A DNA stretch of 64,000 nt from contig WLWN01000001.1 of the NCBI GenBank assembly GCA_012103575.1, forward strand, positions 2,856,538 to 2,920,537, written 5' to 3'. The notes beneath the pieces were generated by a model that did no database searches, had not been told where the DNA came from, and worked only from the letters and a program-made list of their open reading frames with translations. Every line of letters begins with the position of its first letter. Position 1 is the stretch's first letter. The translations under genes and the position numbers were made by a program. This stretch comes from Kiritimatiellia bacterium. Its GTDB lineage: Bacteria; Verrucomicrobiota; Kiritimatiellia; WLWN01. This document shows positions 9,633-19,550 of this stretch, piece by piece.

Positions 9633-9993
9633 ACACCCTCAAAATCCAAATCCTGATTATCAGGATCGAGACATTCATCTTACAACCGTTGTTGTTTCCA
9701 TCGTTGTTCTTCTGGTCATATGCGGTTTTGTATTTATTAGCATGAAATATATGTTTCGAAAATATGATGAAAAAATGTATCAAGCTTATGTTCCCTCATC
9801 ACACCTAGCGACTTCACGCCAATTACCCGATGAACCCATATTGCAAATAAATGAGGCTGAAGATTTAAAAAGACACCGCGCTTACGAAGACGCTTTATTA
9901 AGGGAATATAAAAGGCAAGAAGATGGGACAATCAGAATTCCGATTGAACGAGCCATCGAGGTTTTGGCTGAACAGGGGTTGCCAACACAGTGA
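9625..9993 (+). CDS. Small membrane protein of the ACIII/cox operon
   Basis: The best start is the ATG at 9625, which follows GGAGGAGG at 9612-9619; an earlier ATG at 9592 in this frame lies inside actF and lacks such a site. The protein has 122 residues: one membrane helix (about residues 20-42), then a charged region facing the periplasm that ends in IPIERAIEVLAEQGLPT. Small one-helix proteins with such an IPIxRAM-like ending commonly sit between actF and sco in ACIII-oxidase operons; their function is not established. It overlaps sco by 4 bp. Confidence 0.75.
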   Translation: MTEHPQNPNPDYQDRDIHLTTVVVSIVVLLVICGFVFISMKYMFRKYDEKMYQAYVPSSHLATSRQLPDEPILQINEAEDLKRHRAYEDALLREYKRQEDGTIRIPIERAIEVLAEQGLPTQ

Positions 9994-10850
9994 TGAAAAA
10001 TCAAAAGAAATTCCCTCTCCTTGGGAAGAGAAGGTTTTATGTCATGATGTTGACATGTTGCATGGCCATCCCCCATCTCTACGCCCAAGATGTTGCCCAA
10101 ATCCAACCGAACGAATACGAAGAAATTAGTTTCCAACAAAAATTAGATTCTCAGGTGCCCCTCGATCTATTTTTTCGAGATGAAACAGGCGAAAAAATTC
10201 AACTCCAAGATTATTTCAAACAAGACAAACCTCTCATCTTATCGCTCGTCTATTACGAATGCCCGATGCTTTGTACGCTAGTACTCAATGGTCTTGTAGA
10301 CTGCCTCAAACAAGTCCCTTTCAGCGTAGGCAAAGAATTTAATGTGCTCACCGTCAGCTTTAATCATGAAGAGACACATGTCCTTGGCAATGCCAAAAGG
10401 AATACCTATTTAGCAGATTATAATCGAACCGATGCTAAACAAGGATGGCATTTCCTCGTAGGCGAAAAAGAACCCATCGCCGCACTCGCTAAATCCGTAG
10501 GATTTCGCTATAAATATGACCCTAAGACCGATGAATACGCACATCGAAGCGGAATCATAGTTCTCACCCCTCAAGGTAAAGTTTCCAAATACTTTCCCGG
10601 AGCACAGTACGAACCCAAAGATGTTCGCCTGGGACTCGTAGAAGCGTCTGACAACAAAATCGGCTCCCTCGTAGACAAAATCTTTCTCTTGTGTTACCAC
10701 TACGATCCGTCCATTGGGAGATATGGGCTTGTCATCTCGCGCGTGATCAATATCGGGTGTGGAATAACGGTATTTGCTTTAGGATTAAGCATCTTCATTT
10801 TATTTAAACGGGAACGAACGTCCCGGAAATGGGCCCAAGCCCAGACATAA
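9990..10850 (+). CDS. sco: SCO1/SenC copper chaperone for CuA assembly
   Basis: The 286-residue protein has a signal sequence or anchor at residues 13-33, then a thioredoxin-like SCO domain. The copper-binding CXXXC is CPMLC near residue 91, and the region TVSFNHEETH follows. A second hydrophobic helix at about residues 250-270 anchors the C-terminus. SCO proteins deliver copper to CuA of cytochrome c oxidase subunit II, the next gene. The 119 bp before coxB hold no gene, only a GC-rich inverted repeat (GCAGCAGCC/GCGCAAGCGGC region). Confidence 0.88.
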   Translation: MMKNQKKFPLLGKRRFYVMMLTCCMAIPHLYAQDVAQIQPNEYEEISFQQKLDSQVPLDLFFRDETGEKIQLQDYFKQDKPLILSLVYYECPMLCTLVLNGLVDCLKQVPFSVGKEFNVLTVSFNHEETHVLGNAKRNTYLADYNRTDAKQGWHFLVGEKEPIAALAKSVGFRYKYDPKTDEYAHRSGIIVLTPQGKVSKYFPGAQYEPKDVRLGLVEASDNKIGSLVDKIFLLCYHYDPSIGRYGLVISRVINIGCGITVFALGLSIFILFKRERTSRKWAQAQT

Positions 10851-10969
10851 TCTTAAAAAACGCGTCTTGCGGTGCTACTACAAACACTATGCAAACAGAG
10901 GATAAAGGTATCTGATGGTTTGCAGCAGCCGCGCAAGCGGCGTGGTCTTTTAAGAAACTCGTAGAATAA

Positions 10970-11995
10970 ATGATGAATTCAACATTTAAATTTATGCCAG
11001 ATGCAGCATCTACTTTTGCAACACAAGTAGACATCTATTACTATTTCCTGATTGCGGTGACCCTTTTCTTTACCTTTGCCATCTCCGCTGCTTTAATCTT
11101 TCTAGCCTCAAAATATCGTCGACGGTCACAATTAGATCGACCCCAAGAAGTGCATGGAAACAATATGCTAGAAATAACCTGGACCATCATTCCCTTAATC
11201 CTTTCCTTAGTCATGTTCTTTTGGGGCGCTCACCTTTATTTTATCTATGCTAAATCACCTTCAGATGCCATGGAGATATTGGTGACCGGCAAACAATGGA
11301 TGTGGAAAATCCAACATCCAAATGGCAATCGTGAAATCAACGAACTTCATGTGCCTTTAGGACAACCCATCAAACTGACCATGACTTCTGAAGATGTTAT
11401 CCACAGTTTCTTTATTCCCGCTTTTCGCATTAAAACCGACGTCGTACCTGGACGCTATACAGCCACTTGGTTTACGCCTACCAAAACAGGAAAATATCAT
11501 CTGTTTTGTGCAGAGTATTGTGGAACTAAACATTCAGAAATGACAGGATCCGTATATGTCGTGCATCCAGCCGACTACGAGACTTGGTTATCCGGCGGGG
11601 GCAAAAAAGAATCGCCCATAGACACCGGCAAAAGACTGTTCACTGAATTAGGATGCGTAACCTGCCATCATCCCAATTCCGGCGCTCGCGGTCCCGACCT
11701 GACTGACATATTTCAACACAAACAACTTTTACAAAATGGGAAAGAAATCCTGGTCGACGAAAATTATCTTCGCGAATCCATCTTGAATCCTCAAAAACAG
11801 ATCGTTTTAGGATATCAACCCATTATGCCAACATTTAAAGGGATTGTAAGCGAAACACAGCTTATGCAAATGATTGCCTACATCAAAGCCATAAGTCAAA
11901 AGCCAGAGATCAAAGATCAGGAATCAGATATCAGCAATTTAAAGATAGAAGATAATCAAAAACTTCCTCTCCCTCTGGGAGAGGATAAGAGGTGA
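10970..11995 (+). CDS. coxB: Cytochrome c oxidase subunit II with fused cytochrome c (caa3 type)
   Basis: There are two N-terminal membrane helices (about residues 20-45 and 65-90), then a cupredoxin domain with the CuA motif [12 protein letters not shown] near residues 181-192, and finally a fused haem c domain with CVTCH near residue 229. This is the caa3-type arrangement, in which the oxidase takes electrons directly from ACIII or cytochrome c. The last codons lie inside a REP-like inverted repeat (11968-11984) and give an unusual [10 protein letters not shown] ending. Confidence 0.93.
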   Translation: MMNSTFKFMPDAASTFATQVDIYYYFLIAVTLFFTFAISAALIFLASKYRRRSQLDRPQEVHGNNMLEITWTIIPLILSLVMFFWGAHLYFIYAKSPSDAMEILVTGKQWMWKIQHPNGNREINELHVPLGQPIKLTMTSEDVIHSFFIPAFRIKTDVVPGRYTATWFTPTKTGKYHLFCAEYCGTKHSEMTGSVYVVHPADYETWLSGGGKKESPIDTGKRLFTELGCVTCHHPNSGARGPDLTDIFQHKQLLQNGKEILVDENYLRESILNPQKQIVLGYQPIMPTFKGIVSETQLMQMIAYIKAISQKPEIKDQESDISNLKIEDNQKLPLPLGEDKR

Positions 11996-11999
11996 GGGT
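11964..11999. repeat. REP-like inverted repeat at the 3' end of coxB
   Basis: CTCTCCC and GGGAGAG pair around a short loop at 11968-11984, followed by GAGGTGAGGGTTTTAG. This is the general look of REP-type extragenic repeats, here overlapping the last codons of coxB. A partly similar stretch (TTCCCTCTCCTTGGGAAGAG) occurs in the first codons of sco at about 10010. Confidence 0.35.
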
Positions 12000-12011
12000 T
12001 TTAGTACTACA

Positions 12012-13649
12012 ATGACAGAACAAAAACATTACATAAACGCTGAAACAACGGTTAAATCCTGGTTACTTACAGTCGATCATAAACGTATCGCCATCTTGTA
12101 CCTTCTAAGCGTTGTCGGCTTCTTTATTCTCGGCGGAACAGCAGCCATCTTATTCCGTTTAGATCTCATGACCCCTCAAGGCGACTTGTTAGCCCATGAA
12201 ACGTACAACAAAATGTTTACCATGCATGGCGTTATGATGGTCTTTTTCTTTCTTGTTCCCGTCGTACCAGCTGTCTTAGGAAATTTCCTCGTCCCCATCA
12301 TGATTGGCGCTCGTGATGTTGCGTTCCCGCGATTAAACTTAGCGAGCTGGTACATCTTTATAACCGGTGGGCTTTTCGCTTTAGCCGCGCTCGTCCTCGG
12401 CGGCGTTGATACGGGCTGGACCTTCTACACCCCCTACAGCAGCACCTACGCAAACAGTAACGTTATACTAACCGGATTAGGCGTCTTTGTCGCCGGATTT
12501 GCTTCGATCCTGACAGGCGTAAACTTTATCGTCACTATTCACAAAATGCGGGCTCCCGGCATGACATGGTTCAGACTCCCTCTCTTCATCTGGGCTCAAT
12601 ATGCTACCAGCATCATTATGGTACTAGGCACACCCGTTATTGCTATTACCCTACTCTTGTTAGTCCTTGAACGAGCCTTTCACATTGGGATCTTTGATCC
12701 GGCACTAGGCGGCGACCCGGTTCTCTTCCAACACTTATTTTGGTTCTACTCCCATCCGGCTGTATACATTATGATTTTGCCAGGGTTCGGGATCATCAGC
12801 GAACTCATCGCCTGTTTTTCTCGAAAAAATGTATTCGGCTATTCCTTCGTCGCCTTTTCAAGTTTAGCCATTGCCATTATAGGTTTCTTTGTCTGGGGCC
12901 ATCACATGTTTATTACGAGCCAGTCGATCTATGCCGGACTCATCTTTTCTATTCTAAGTTTTATTATCGCCGTTCCAACCGCCGTAAAAATCTTTAATTG
13001 GACCGCAACTTTATATAAAGGCTCCGTAGAATTCCGAACGCCCATGATTTATGCCCTGGGCTTCATTGGCCTGTTCCTGGTTGGTGGGTTAACAGGATTA
13101 TTCCTCTCTTCCATGGGCTTAGACGTCCATCTTCATGACACCTACTTTGTGGTGGCTCATTTCCATTATGTCATGGTCGGCGGCATGGTTATGGCGTTCT
13201 TAGGCGGACTCCACTTTTGGTGGCCTAAAATGTTTGGGCGTACCTATAATCAGGGGTGTGCCGTTTTCACAGCCATTGTTATTTTCATTGGCTTTAACTT
13301 AACATTTTTCCCTCAATTCATTGTTGGTTACCTTGGGATGCCACGCCGTTACCATGTGTATCCAGAAGAATTTCAAATATTCCACATCCTCTCCACCGGA
13401 GGAGCCTCTGTACTTGGATTTGGGTACTTACTCATGTTCTGTTACCTCCCCTACTCTTTGATCAAAGGGAAAAAAGCAACGGCTAACCCATGGCCCGCAA
13501 CAGGATTGGAATGGGAACAAACCACGTCCCCGCCCCCAACATTAAACTTCATACACGATCCCGTTGTCACTGAAGAGGCCTATGCCTATGCCAAGAAAAA
13601 TGAAGAATTTTATAGACAGGCCATCCCCGCGGAGTCCAAAGATGTCTAA
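12012..13649 (+). CDS. coxA: Cytochrome c oxidase subunit I
   Basis: This is a full-length (545 residues) haem-copper oxidase subunit I with twelve membrane helices. Conserved sites visible include TMHGVMM (haem a ligand helix), the CuB helix [11 protein letters not shown] with the cross-linked His-Tyr pair, HHMFITS, and the [15 protein letters not shown] helix with the haem a and a3 histidines. The YSHPAVY motif marks the A family. It lies 16 bp after coxB and its last codons overlap the start of coxC by 8 bp. Confidence 0.95.
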   Translation: MTEQKHYINAETTVKSWLLTVDHKRIAILYLLSVVGFFILGGTAAILFRLDLMTPQGDLLAHETYNKMFTMHGVMMVFFFLVPVVPAVLGNFLVPIMIGARDVAFPRLNLASWYIFITGGLFALAALVLGGVDTGWTFYTPYSSTYANSNVILTGLGVFVAGFASILTGVNFIVTIHKMRAPGMTWFRLPLFIWAQYATSIIMVLGTPVIAITLLLLVLERAFHIGIFDPALGGDPVLFQHLFWFYSHPAVYIMILPGFGIISELIACFSRKNVFGYSFVAFSSLAIAIIGFFVWGHHMFITSQSIYAGLIFSILSFIIAVPTAVKIFNWTATLYKGSVEFRTPMIYALGFIGLFLVGGLTGLFLSSMGLDVHLHDTYFVVAHFHYVMVGGMVMAFLGGLHFWWPKMFGRTYNQGCAVFTAIVIFIGFNLTFFPQFIVGYLGMPRRYHVYPEEFQIFHILSTGGASVLGFGYLLMFCYLPYSLIKGKKATANPWPATGLEWEQTTSPPPTLNFIHDPVVTEEAYAYAKKNEEFYRQAIPAESKDV

Positions 13650-14367
13650 CTCGCATTCACCCCATTTACATCATCATTTCCACAGCTTAGAACAGCAGCG
13701 ACAAGCTTCTTCTCTGGGCATGTGGGTCTTTATCGCGCAGGAAATTATGTTTTTTGGCGGACTATTTTGTGGGTACGTCGTGTACAGAAATATGTACCCC
13801 GAAGCCTTTGCCGTCGCCAGCCATCAACTAAGTATTGGATGGGGCGGATTCAATACGGTGGTTCTTATCTTTAGTAGTTTAACCGTAGCCTTAGCTGTTC
13901 GATCGGCTCAGCTAGGCAAAAAAAATCAAATTATAGGGTGGCTCGTTGCCACGATCCTATTAGGCGTCATCTTTTTAGGCGTAAAATGTATTGAGTATTC
14001 GGCTAAGTGGGAACATCACCTTGTTCCCGGCATTCATTTTAATTATGAACCTCACTACACAGACGACGCTCTGCATGAAAGTACTGGATCAGAACATGGA
14101 ACCGATCATCATCCCGCCCCTGCTGTATATCCCGGCCATGTACAAATATTCTTTGCCTTTTACTTTGCCATGACAGGAATGCACGCCTTACACATGATTA
14201 TCGGGATTGGACTCATGATTTGGATCATCTGGTTAGCGACCAAAGACCGATTTGCGCCTGAATACTATGCGCCTGTTGAACTTTTTGGGTTGTACTGGCA
14301 TTTCGTCGACGTTATTTGGATATTCCTTTTCCCCTTACTCTACTTAATAGGAAGACATGTAACATGA
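13642..14367 (+). CDS. coxC: Cytochrome c oxidase subunit III
   Basis: The chosen start, ATG at 13642, overlaps the end of coxA and follows GCGGAG at 13630-13635; it gives [14 protein letters not shown]. The protein (241 residues) is the five-helix form, with the family motifs [25 protein letters not shown] and [17 protein letters not shown]. The His-rich N-terminus and an acidic/His-rich loop (about residues 135-155) are extra. It overlaps the next gene by an ATGA junction. Confidence 0.93.
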   Translation: MSNSHSPHLHHHFHSLEQQRQASSLGMWVFIAQEIMFFGGLFCGYVVYRNMYPEAFAVASHQLSIGWGGFNTVVLIFSSLTVALAVRSAQLGKKNQIIGWLVATILLGVIFLGVKCIEYSAKWEHHLVPGIHFNYEPHYTDDALHESTGSEHGTDHHPAPAVYPGHVQIFFAFYFAMTGMHALHMIIGIGLMIWIIWLATKDRFAPEYYAPVELFGLYWHFVDVIWIFLFPLLYLIGRHVT

Positions 14368-14678
14368 ATGATCAAATAGACCATCATATTTCACCGATAA
14401 GAACCTATATCATTGTCTTCATGGCGCTTATGGTGTTTACAGGGATTACCGTTTGGGTTGCCTTCCAAGATTTAGGATATTTGAATACCTTTGTGGCAGT
14501 GACCATTGCTGTCATTAAAGCAACCATTGTCGCCTGGTACTTCATGCACCTAAAATCCAGCGCAAAGATTACGCGCGTCGTAGCTTTAGCCGGTGTAATC
14601 TGGCTGATCGTCATGTTTGCCCTAACCATGAGCGATTACGCGGCAAGATCATGGATTCCATTCCCAGACCCTTGGTAA
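14364..14678 (+). CDS. coxD: Cytochrome c oxidase subunit IV (prokaryotic, small three-helix)
   Basis: The 104-residue protein begins at the ATG overlapping the coxC stop by 4 bp. It has three membrane helices and the pattern TFVAVTIAVIKATIVAWYFMHL typical of the COX4_pro family. It closes the respiratory operon. The next 89 bp contain no clear terminator hairpin before the IS66 debris. Confidence 0.88.
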   Translation: MNDQIDHHISPIRTYIIVFMALMVFTGITVWVAFQDLGYLNTFVAVTIAVIKATIVAWYFMHLKSSAKITRVVALAGVIWLIVMFALTMSDYAARSWIPFPDPW

Positions 14679-14767
14679 GATCTCTTACAATCTCTACGGG
14701 ATGTATATGCACAACATATCAAGTCATGGAGAGCAAAGTGGTATAAATTAATTGACCATGCATATTG

Positions 14768-15573
14768 TTATGGATGACCAAGAGGAAAATCAGGCGTATC
14801 CAAACAACTACAGACCTTCAAAAAAGTATACAGGATTATCCTAGTTAAGGCACCATTAACACTGTCTTTATGATCTATCTCCTCAATTAAAGGAAAAAAT
14901 GCTCGGCGGCCTGAATAATGCTCTCCCAGGGCATTTGAGGACCCTGAATGCTTGAGTTTAGATCCGAAGAGCAACCCTCGTTGCAGTTTGAGACTTTCAG
15001 CCTGATCTTCTGGCAGTTCCTCATTCAAGAACTCTCCCCATCTTCTATAAATCGCCTCCAAGCTTTTGGGGTCAAGCCCTTCGGCCCTATTGGATTGTGA
15101 GGATTGCTCGATCGTCTTGCGAAAAAAATTGCTTACTTCACCGGCCCATTTACTCCCTTCGAGATCCACTGCATATTGTAAATCTCAGAGTAGATGCGCT
15201 ACAGATAACTGATGAGCTTTCGCTGGGGTATTGAGTTGAGCCGCCCAGCTATCATGGACCAATACCGCCCTCTCAAATCCTTTGGGGAAATAGTCAGATA
15301 CGGCTTGGGCTCCTCGACTTTCCGATAAGCCGATCAACGTTACTTGCTGGGTTTGCCATGTCCAGGCCCACTCGTTCTTCCCTTTTACGTTCAGACCTGT
15401 CTTATCACGACCCACCGCCATAGAGCGCCCCTGTACAACTTCACCGATGGTTTCATAAATCGCCTACGATTTCCTGGAAGTCCCTCCACAAAATTCACCA
15501 AACTGGCCTGTACTAATCGAGACCCCACAGACTTGAATGAACTACCCCGCTGCAAAGCGGCGGGGTAGTTCAT
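14768..15573 (-). pseudogene. IS66-family transposase fragment
   Basis: Two reading pieces on the minus strand (15421 to 15185 and 15169 to 14768) line up with the catalytic core of IS66 transposases. The first carries DKTGLNVKGKNEW and SWAAQLNTPAKAHQLSVAHLL, corresponding to the first Asp region and the His-rich zone; the second carries FRKTIEQSSQSNRAEG and IEEIDHKDSVNGA near the last catalytic part. They are separated by an in-frame stop at 15184-15186, and the 5' part is missing or shifted at about 15421-15560. No terminal repeats were found. It is a dead remnant downstream of the oxidase operon. Confidence 0.7.
15540..15573. repeat. Long GC-rich hairpin
   Basis: GAACTACCCCGC and GCGGGGTAGTTC pair around a small loop (TGCAAAGCG). 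The 12-bp-plus stem is followed by no T tract, so it is more likely a transposon end (IS200/IS605-type ends use such hairpins) than a terminator. Confidence 0.4.
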
Positions 15574-16501
15574 TGAAACAGGTATTTAGATTTCAGGACT
15601 AACGCCAGGATACCCTAAAAAAAGCAACATGACCCCTTTTCTTTATTAGCCCGCGAGAAGTTATTCGTTCAACAACAAGCGAAAGAATCGCACATCGCCA
15701 CCGTTCGTCCAGATCAACTGGTTCATGCCGTTGACTTCGGCCGCCGACTCGACCACATTGGTGAACCCCACCAGGAGATTCGTTGACATTTGCATTTGAA
15801 GCCCGCTCAGATTCGTAGACCAACTCAGGGTGACATTGGTCGCGACGATCGAAATATCTAGTGTGAATTCGGCATCGTCGTCGGTCAATGTCACGAGAAC
15901 GGTCTGATTAGTAACCACATCGTAAGCGTCGTCTGAACTAGCGTCATCGACACTGACAGTAATGATCGCACTATCGTCCACCAAGGGTGTCGTCGTCAAT
16001 GCCGGTCACGGTTACAGTCTAGGTCGTGGACCATGTGTTCGAGGCAAAGGTCAGCGCCGTCGGGCTGATCGTGGCTTCACCGGTCGCACTGCTCGAAACG
16101 GTCAGCATAACATTGCTGTTAGGCTGTACATCCAAAACAACGGTAAAGTCAGTGGAACCGCCGTCCTCTTCAATGATCAGGGATGATAAGTCAAGGGTGA
16201 ATCCTGCTGTGCCGACATCAATCACAACGAATTGTTCCATCATCCCATTATCTTCATGATTCAAAGAATGGCAGTGCATCATATATGTGTTTATCGGATC
16301 AGAAAAATCTGTAAACGCTGCCAGTACCTCTACAGTGCTACCTGGATATACAAGCACCGTATCCTTCCATCCCGTTTGATTAGCCGCAGGTGCTAGACCA
16401 TCTACTCTAAGAATATTGAATTGAACATCGTGAATATGCATAGGATGTGCAAGTTGAGATAAGTTCTCGAATCGCCAAATTTCAGTATTTCCTAAAGGGA
16501 T

Positions 16502-18084
16502 CCTGAATCCGTCAGCTATCGCTTCGGAAGGCATTTTGGGGCTCAAAAGTTGAAAACTTTTTCCTTGAGATGCTCGCTTTTGGGCGGATTGGGACCGGCA
16601 AGTATCACCCTGATGAATTTTTTGAGCGTACAGGTCAGATTCACTCTGATTTGACCATTTTGGGGCGTAGGCCTCCTTGGGCAGTCGCCTTAGAGTATTG
16701 TTAAAGGTGCACGGAGGGCTATGCGAAGGAATGGGCAATATCTTGTATCACTTCAAACCAGCGACAACGCTTGCCAAAGTGAAGTTCAATTCGTCCGGCG
16801 TGGCGGACCAATCGAACCGCGCAATAAATGATATTTTTGAGAACCGTTTTGATTCGCCAGCGCGGGATGTTGATTTTCTGCGGGGCAAGCCCAGCCCGTT
16901 TGATGACCTCTTGGCCAAGACCGCGCAATAGGTTGAAGGCCACCATGGCGCATAACAGAATAATCTTATTGGCACAGAGTCTCCCCGAAGGCAATCGCTC
17001 AACATCAAGATCGCTTTTGAGTTCACTGTGGTACTGCTCGCTGGGGCCATGTCTATGATAGAGATCTAGCACCGTCTTGGCACGACAAGAGAGGTTCGTC
17101 CACCAGGTGCTCACCTCAAGTTTAGGAACCAGAAGTTTCTGACCATCGATATCGATGGTGCGTTCAATCACTTCAAAGGCCACCGGGACACAAGGGCGGT
17201 TTTGGTCACCACCGGGATGGAAATGATCGAAAAAGCCTGTGTAAACGTTCTTGCCTTCACGACTGTCTTGTTTGTCTCCAACTCGGCGTACAAGGGCCAG
17301 CGTTTGTTCAGGACATTCGCGGCGAGGATTTCGCTTTACGATAAAATAATGATCCCCAAAAGCGTCGAAGTTATCGGCCGCAGCGTTGCCACTATCAAGC
17401 CGAAGCAAACATTTTCCACCCAGGCCCAGGGTTTGGAGCGTTTCAACGCTGCGGGCAATAAACGCGGTCGTTCCCGACTGGCAATGTTGTTTGCCGGTAT
17501 AGGTGTAGGAAACGCCTTCTTTCGAAGAGCCTGAGTGATCCAAAGGGCTCACATCGATATCGACGGGAACAAGATCAATCCCTTCGACATCTACCTAGCC
17601 AAAGGGGCCCGAGGAAAGAAGTTCGGTGTTGAGTTTGCGTAGCCCCACATGGGTTCTGGCTGGGGGCAGGTCGTCGAAACGACGTCGGAACACCGGCTCA
17701 GAGGCTACCTTTTTAACTCCCCTTTTTAAGTCCAAAGGCATTCATAAAAATCTCATCACCCCGGTACAGGTCGATATCATTGAAATCGGTTCGACTGTTG
17801 CAAAGTAAGCCGATCTGGGTAAGGAGGATCTCCCGATCAGAGATCGCATCGGAGCGGCGTGGTTGAAAATTGGAGGGAAGAATCCGTTGAGCATGATCCT
17901 CAAGCAGCAGGCCGCAAAGATGATTTCCGCTTGTGCTGTTGAGTTCGCCCTTGCCAGTCTTTATTTTATATTGTTTCATATACACACCTGTTGGGGTGGG
18001 GTTGTTTGTTTGAGTACGGGTATGCTCCCCGCTTTAGCCCAACAGGTAATGAAAAATCGTCAGATTTTGTCTGACGGATTCAGG
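16502..18084 (-). mobile_element. IS1380-family insertion sequence with GGGAT target duplication
   Basis: The element begins CCTGAATCCGTCAG at 16502 and ends CTGACGGATTCAGG at 18084, a perfect 14-bp terminal inverted repeat. GGGAT at 16497-16501 and 18085-18089 is a perfect 5-bp target duplication. The size (1583 bp), the duplication and the transposase type fit IS1380. It interrupts the multicopper oxidase gene. A 237-bp piece of the same element is at 54644-54880. Confidence 0.93.
16719..17985 (-). pseudogene. IS1380-family transposase, frameshifted
   Basis: The N-terminal part runs 17985 to 17713, then the frame shifts, and an in-frame TAG lies at about 17595 just before VDVEGIDLVPVDIDVSPLDHSG. 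The C-terminal 277 residues carry the DDE core of IS1380 transposases: VDIDVSPLDHSG, LRLDSGNAA, HYFIVKRNPR, and HGPSEQYHSELKSDLDVERLPSG with the final catalytic Glu. With two lesions the enzyme is probably inactive, although the ends and duplications of this element and of the MITEs look recent. Confidence 0.85.
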
Positions 18085-19211
18085 GGGATATAATCATTGA
18101 TCACACTCATATCAAATGAACCCCCATCTATCGTAAACGGGGCCCCTGGAGACGCAGGCCCTAATAACTGTTTTACTCTTGTTTCATCAACATCTGCCTC
18201 ATCTAAATAATTTACCGATACCAACGAAGAGGGGACATTTGTAACTGGGCTAATTGTCTTTGGCACAACGATCATCTTCAAAAAATTAAAATCTGTAGCA
18301 TCCAAAGGGCCATTTCCACAAGCTGGACCATTGTTGCAGGATCCGGCAACTGTACCTCCAAATTCTGTTGAATAACTCATTAGATAAAACTCATTACTAA
18401 CCGTTTCACTCGTGAAATCAAATAACAGCTCTACTCTTTCACCTGGAGCAACAACCACCCGGGTTAGACTGACAGGTGCTTCCAATAACCCACCATCTGT
18501 TGCTATTTGATAAAAAGTTCTATCATCATCAAAGCTAATATTATAAACTCCCTTTACCGAGGCGTCTAAAAACCTAAATCTTACCACTTGCTGAGGGATA
18601 TCAATATATGGCTCAACGGTTCCATTAAGAACCATCGTCATTCCGAGACCCCATCTCTTAACGAGTTGTTTTCAAATTCTTTATCTTGTAAGATAATGGG
18701 TATATCGTCTGTACCGTAAGTTCTGGGTAAATCTAAACTACTCTCCACACCGTCATTAATAATGATTAAGCCGGCCATACCTCTACCAACTTGTACAGCA
18801 GTTAGTCCATGTATATGAGAATGATACCACATTGTTGAAGCATTTTGCATAACTTCGAAAGAGGGGAACCAAGTGCCGCCATTAGGTGCAATTGGATTAC
18901 CCGGACCTCCATCCCATTTCGCAGGTAAATGAAATCCATGCCAATGCACGGTAACATTGGTTCCGGCAGTATTGTTTGTGAGATTAAAATTAACCGTTTC
19001 GCCGCTAGTAAAAATTAATGTTGGTCCCAAATAACCCATACCACTATATCCGTAAGTCGTTGATGGCACACCCGTGTAAAATTCGTGCGTGGTATCATTG
19101 ACGGTTAAAGTAAAATTCGGGCCTGTTAAAGTGGGCGGGATGGCTAATTCATTTGTGAATACTTGAGCGCTCCCGTAGTTCACAAAGACTGCGGTTAGCA
19201 GTAATATATTT

Positions 19212-19374
19212 CCTGGATCCGTCAGTTAAACGTGGGATTTCTGTGCAAATGCTTTGGAGGCAAAAGGTTGCAAAAAAACGCAGGCGCACCCGCTGGGTGC
19301 GTCGAGGCTTTTTTGTAATTCCTTTTGGCCCAAATGGTTCGTGCAGAAAACCGCGTTTAACTGACGGATCCAGG
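19212..19374. mobile_element. 163-bp MITE, copy 2, inside the multicopper oxidase signal peptide
   Basis: Same element as at 7128-7290, with one visible base change (GTGCAAATGC instead of GTGCGAATGC). The flanks are TATTT on the left and TATAC on the right, so no clean 5-bp duplication remains. It separates the signal-peptide codons of the oxidase gene from its AT-rich promoter region. Confidence 0.9.
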
Positions 19375-19433
19375 TATACAACAATCTGAGACTTTAATAT
19401 TAAATTATAGCAGATAATATTTTTCGTTTTTTC

Positions 19434-19462
19434 TTGACGGTAAACAAAATATATGATATATT
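19434..19462 (+). promoter_or_regulatory. Sigma-70-type promoter for the GH16-like gene
   Basis: TTGACG at 19434-19439 and TATATT at 19457-19462 are separated by exactly 17 nt in a very AT-rich region. The start would be near 19469, about 80 nt before the signal-peptide ATG at 19551. The reverse strand has a TATAAT at 19409-19404 that could serve the divergent oxidase gene. Confidence 0.5.
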
Positions 19463-19550
19463 AAATACACTATTTATAAAAAACAAGACAAAAAATGTTT
19501 TTATATACATATTATAACTATCAGGAAAACATCTACCCCAAATGTTAAAT

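Larger units (their letters stand above)
15661..19211 (-). pseudogene. Secreted multicopper oxidase with Calx-beta-like tail, broken by IS1380 and a MITE
   Basis: Reading from 19211 down, a signal peptide remnant (ILLLTAVFVNYGSA) leads into a multicopper oxidase. All copper motifs are present: HWHGFHL, WYHSHIHG, HPMHIH and HCHSLNHEDNGMM. A Calx-beta-like domain follows (FTLDLSSLIIEEDGGS), then a C-terminus ending FFRLLLNE. Five lesions are visible: a MITE cuts the signal peptide at 19212, a frameshift lies near 18645, an IS1380 element occupies 16502-18084, an in-frame TAG lies near 16020 and a frameshift near 15985. Removing the IS and one GGGAT copy restores a continuous frame (NDYIPLGNTEIW). 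Related enzymes oxidise Cu(I), phenols or metals outside the cytoplasm; the substrate here is unknown. Confidence 0.9.

Noticed and set aside
15540..15573. Rho-independent terminator for the oxidase operon
   Set aside because: The hairpin is 860 bp beyond coxD, lies in IS66 debris and has no T tract.
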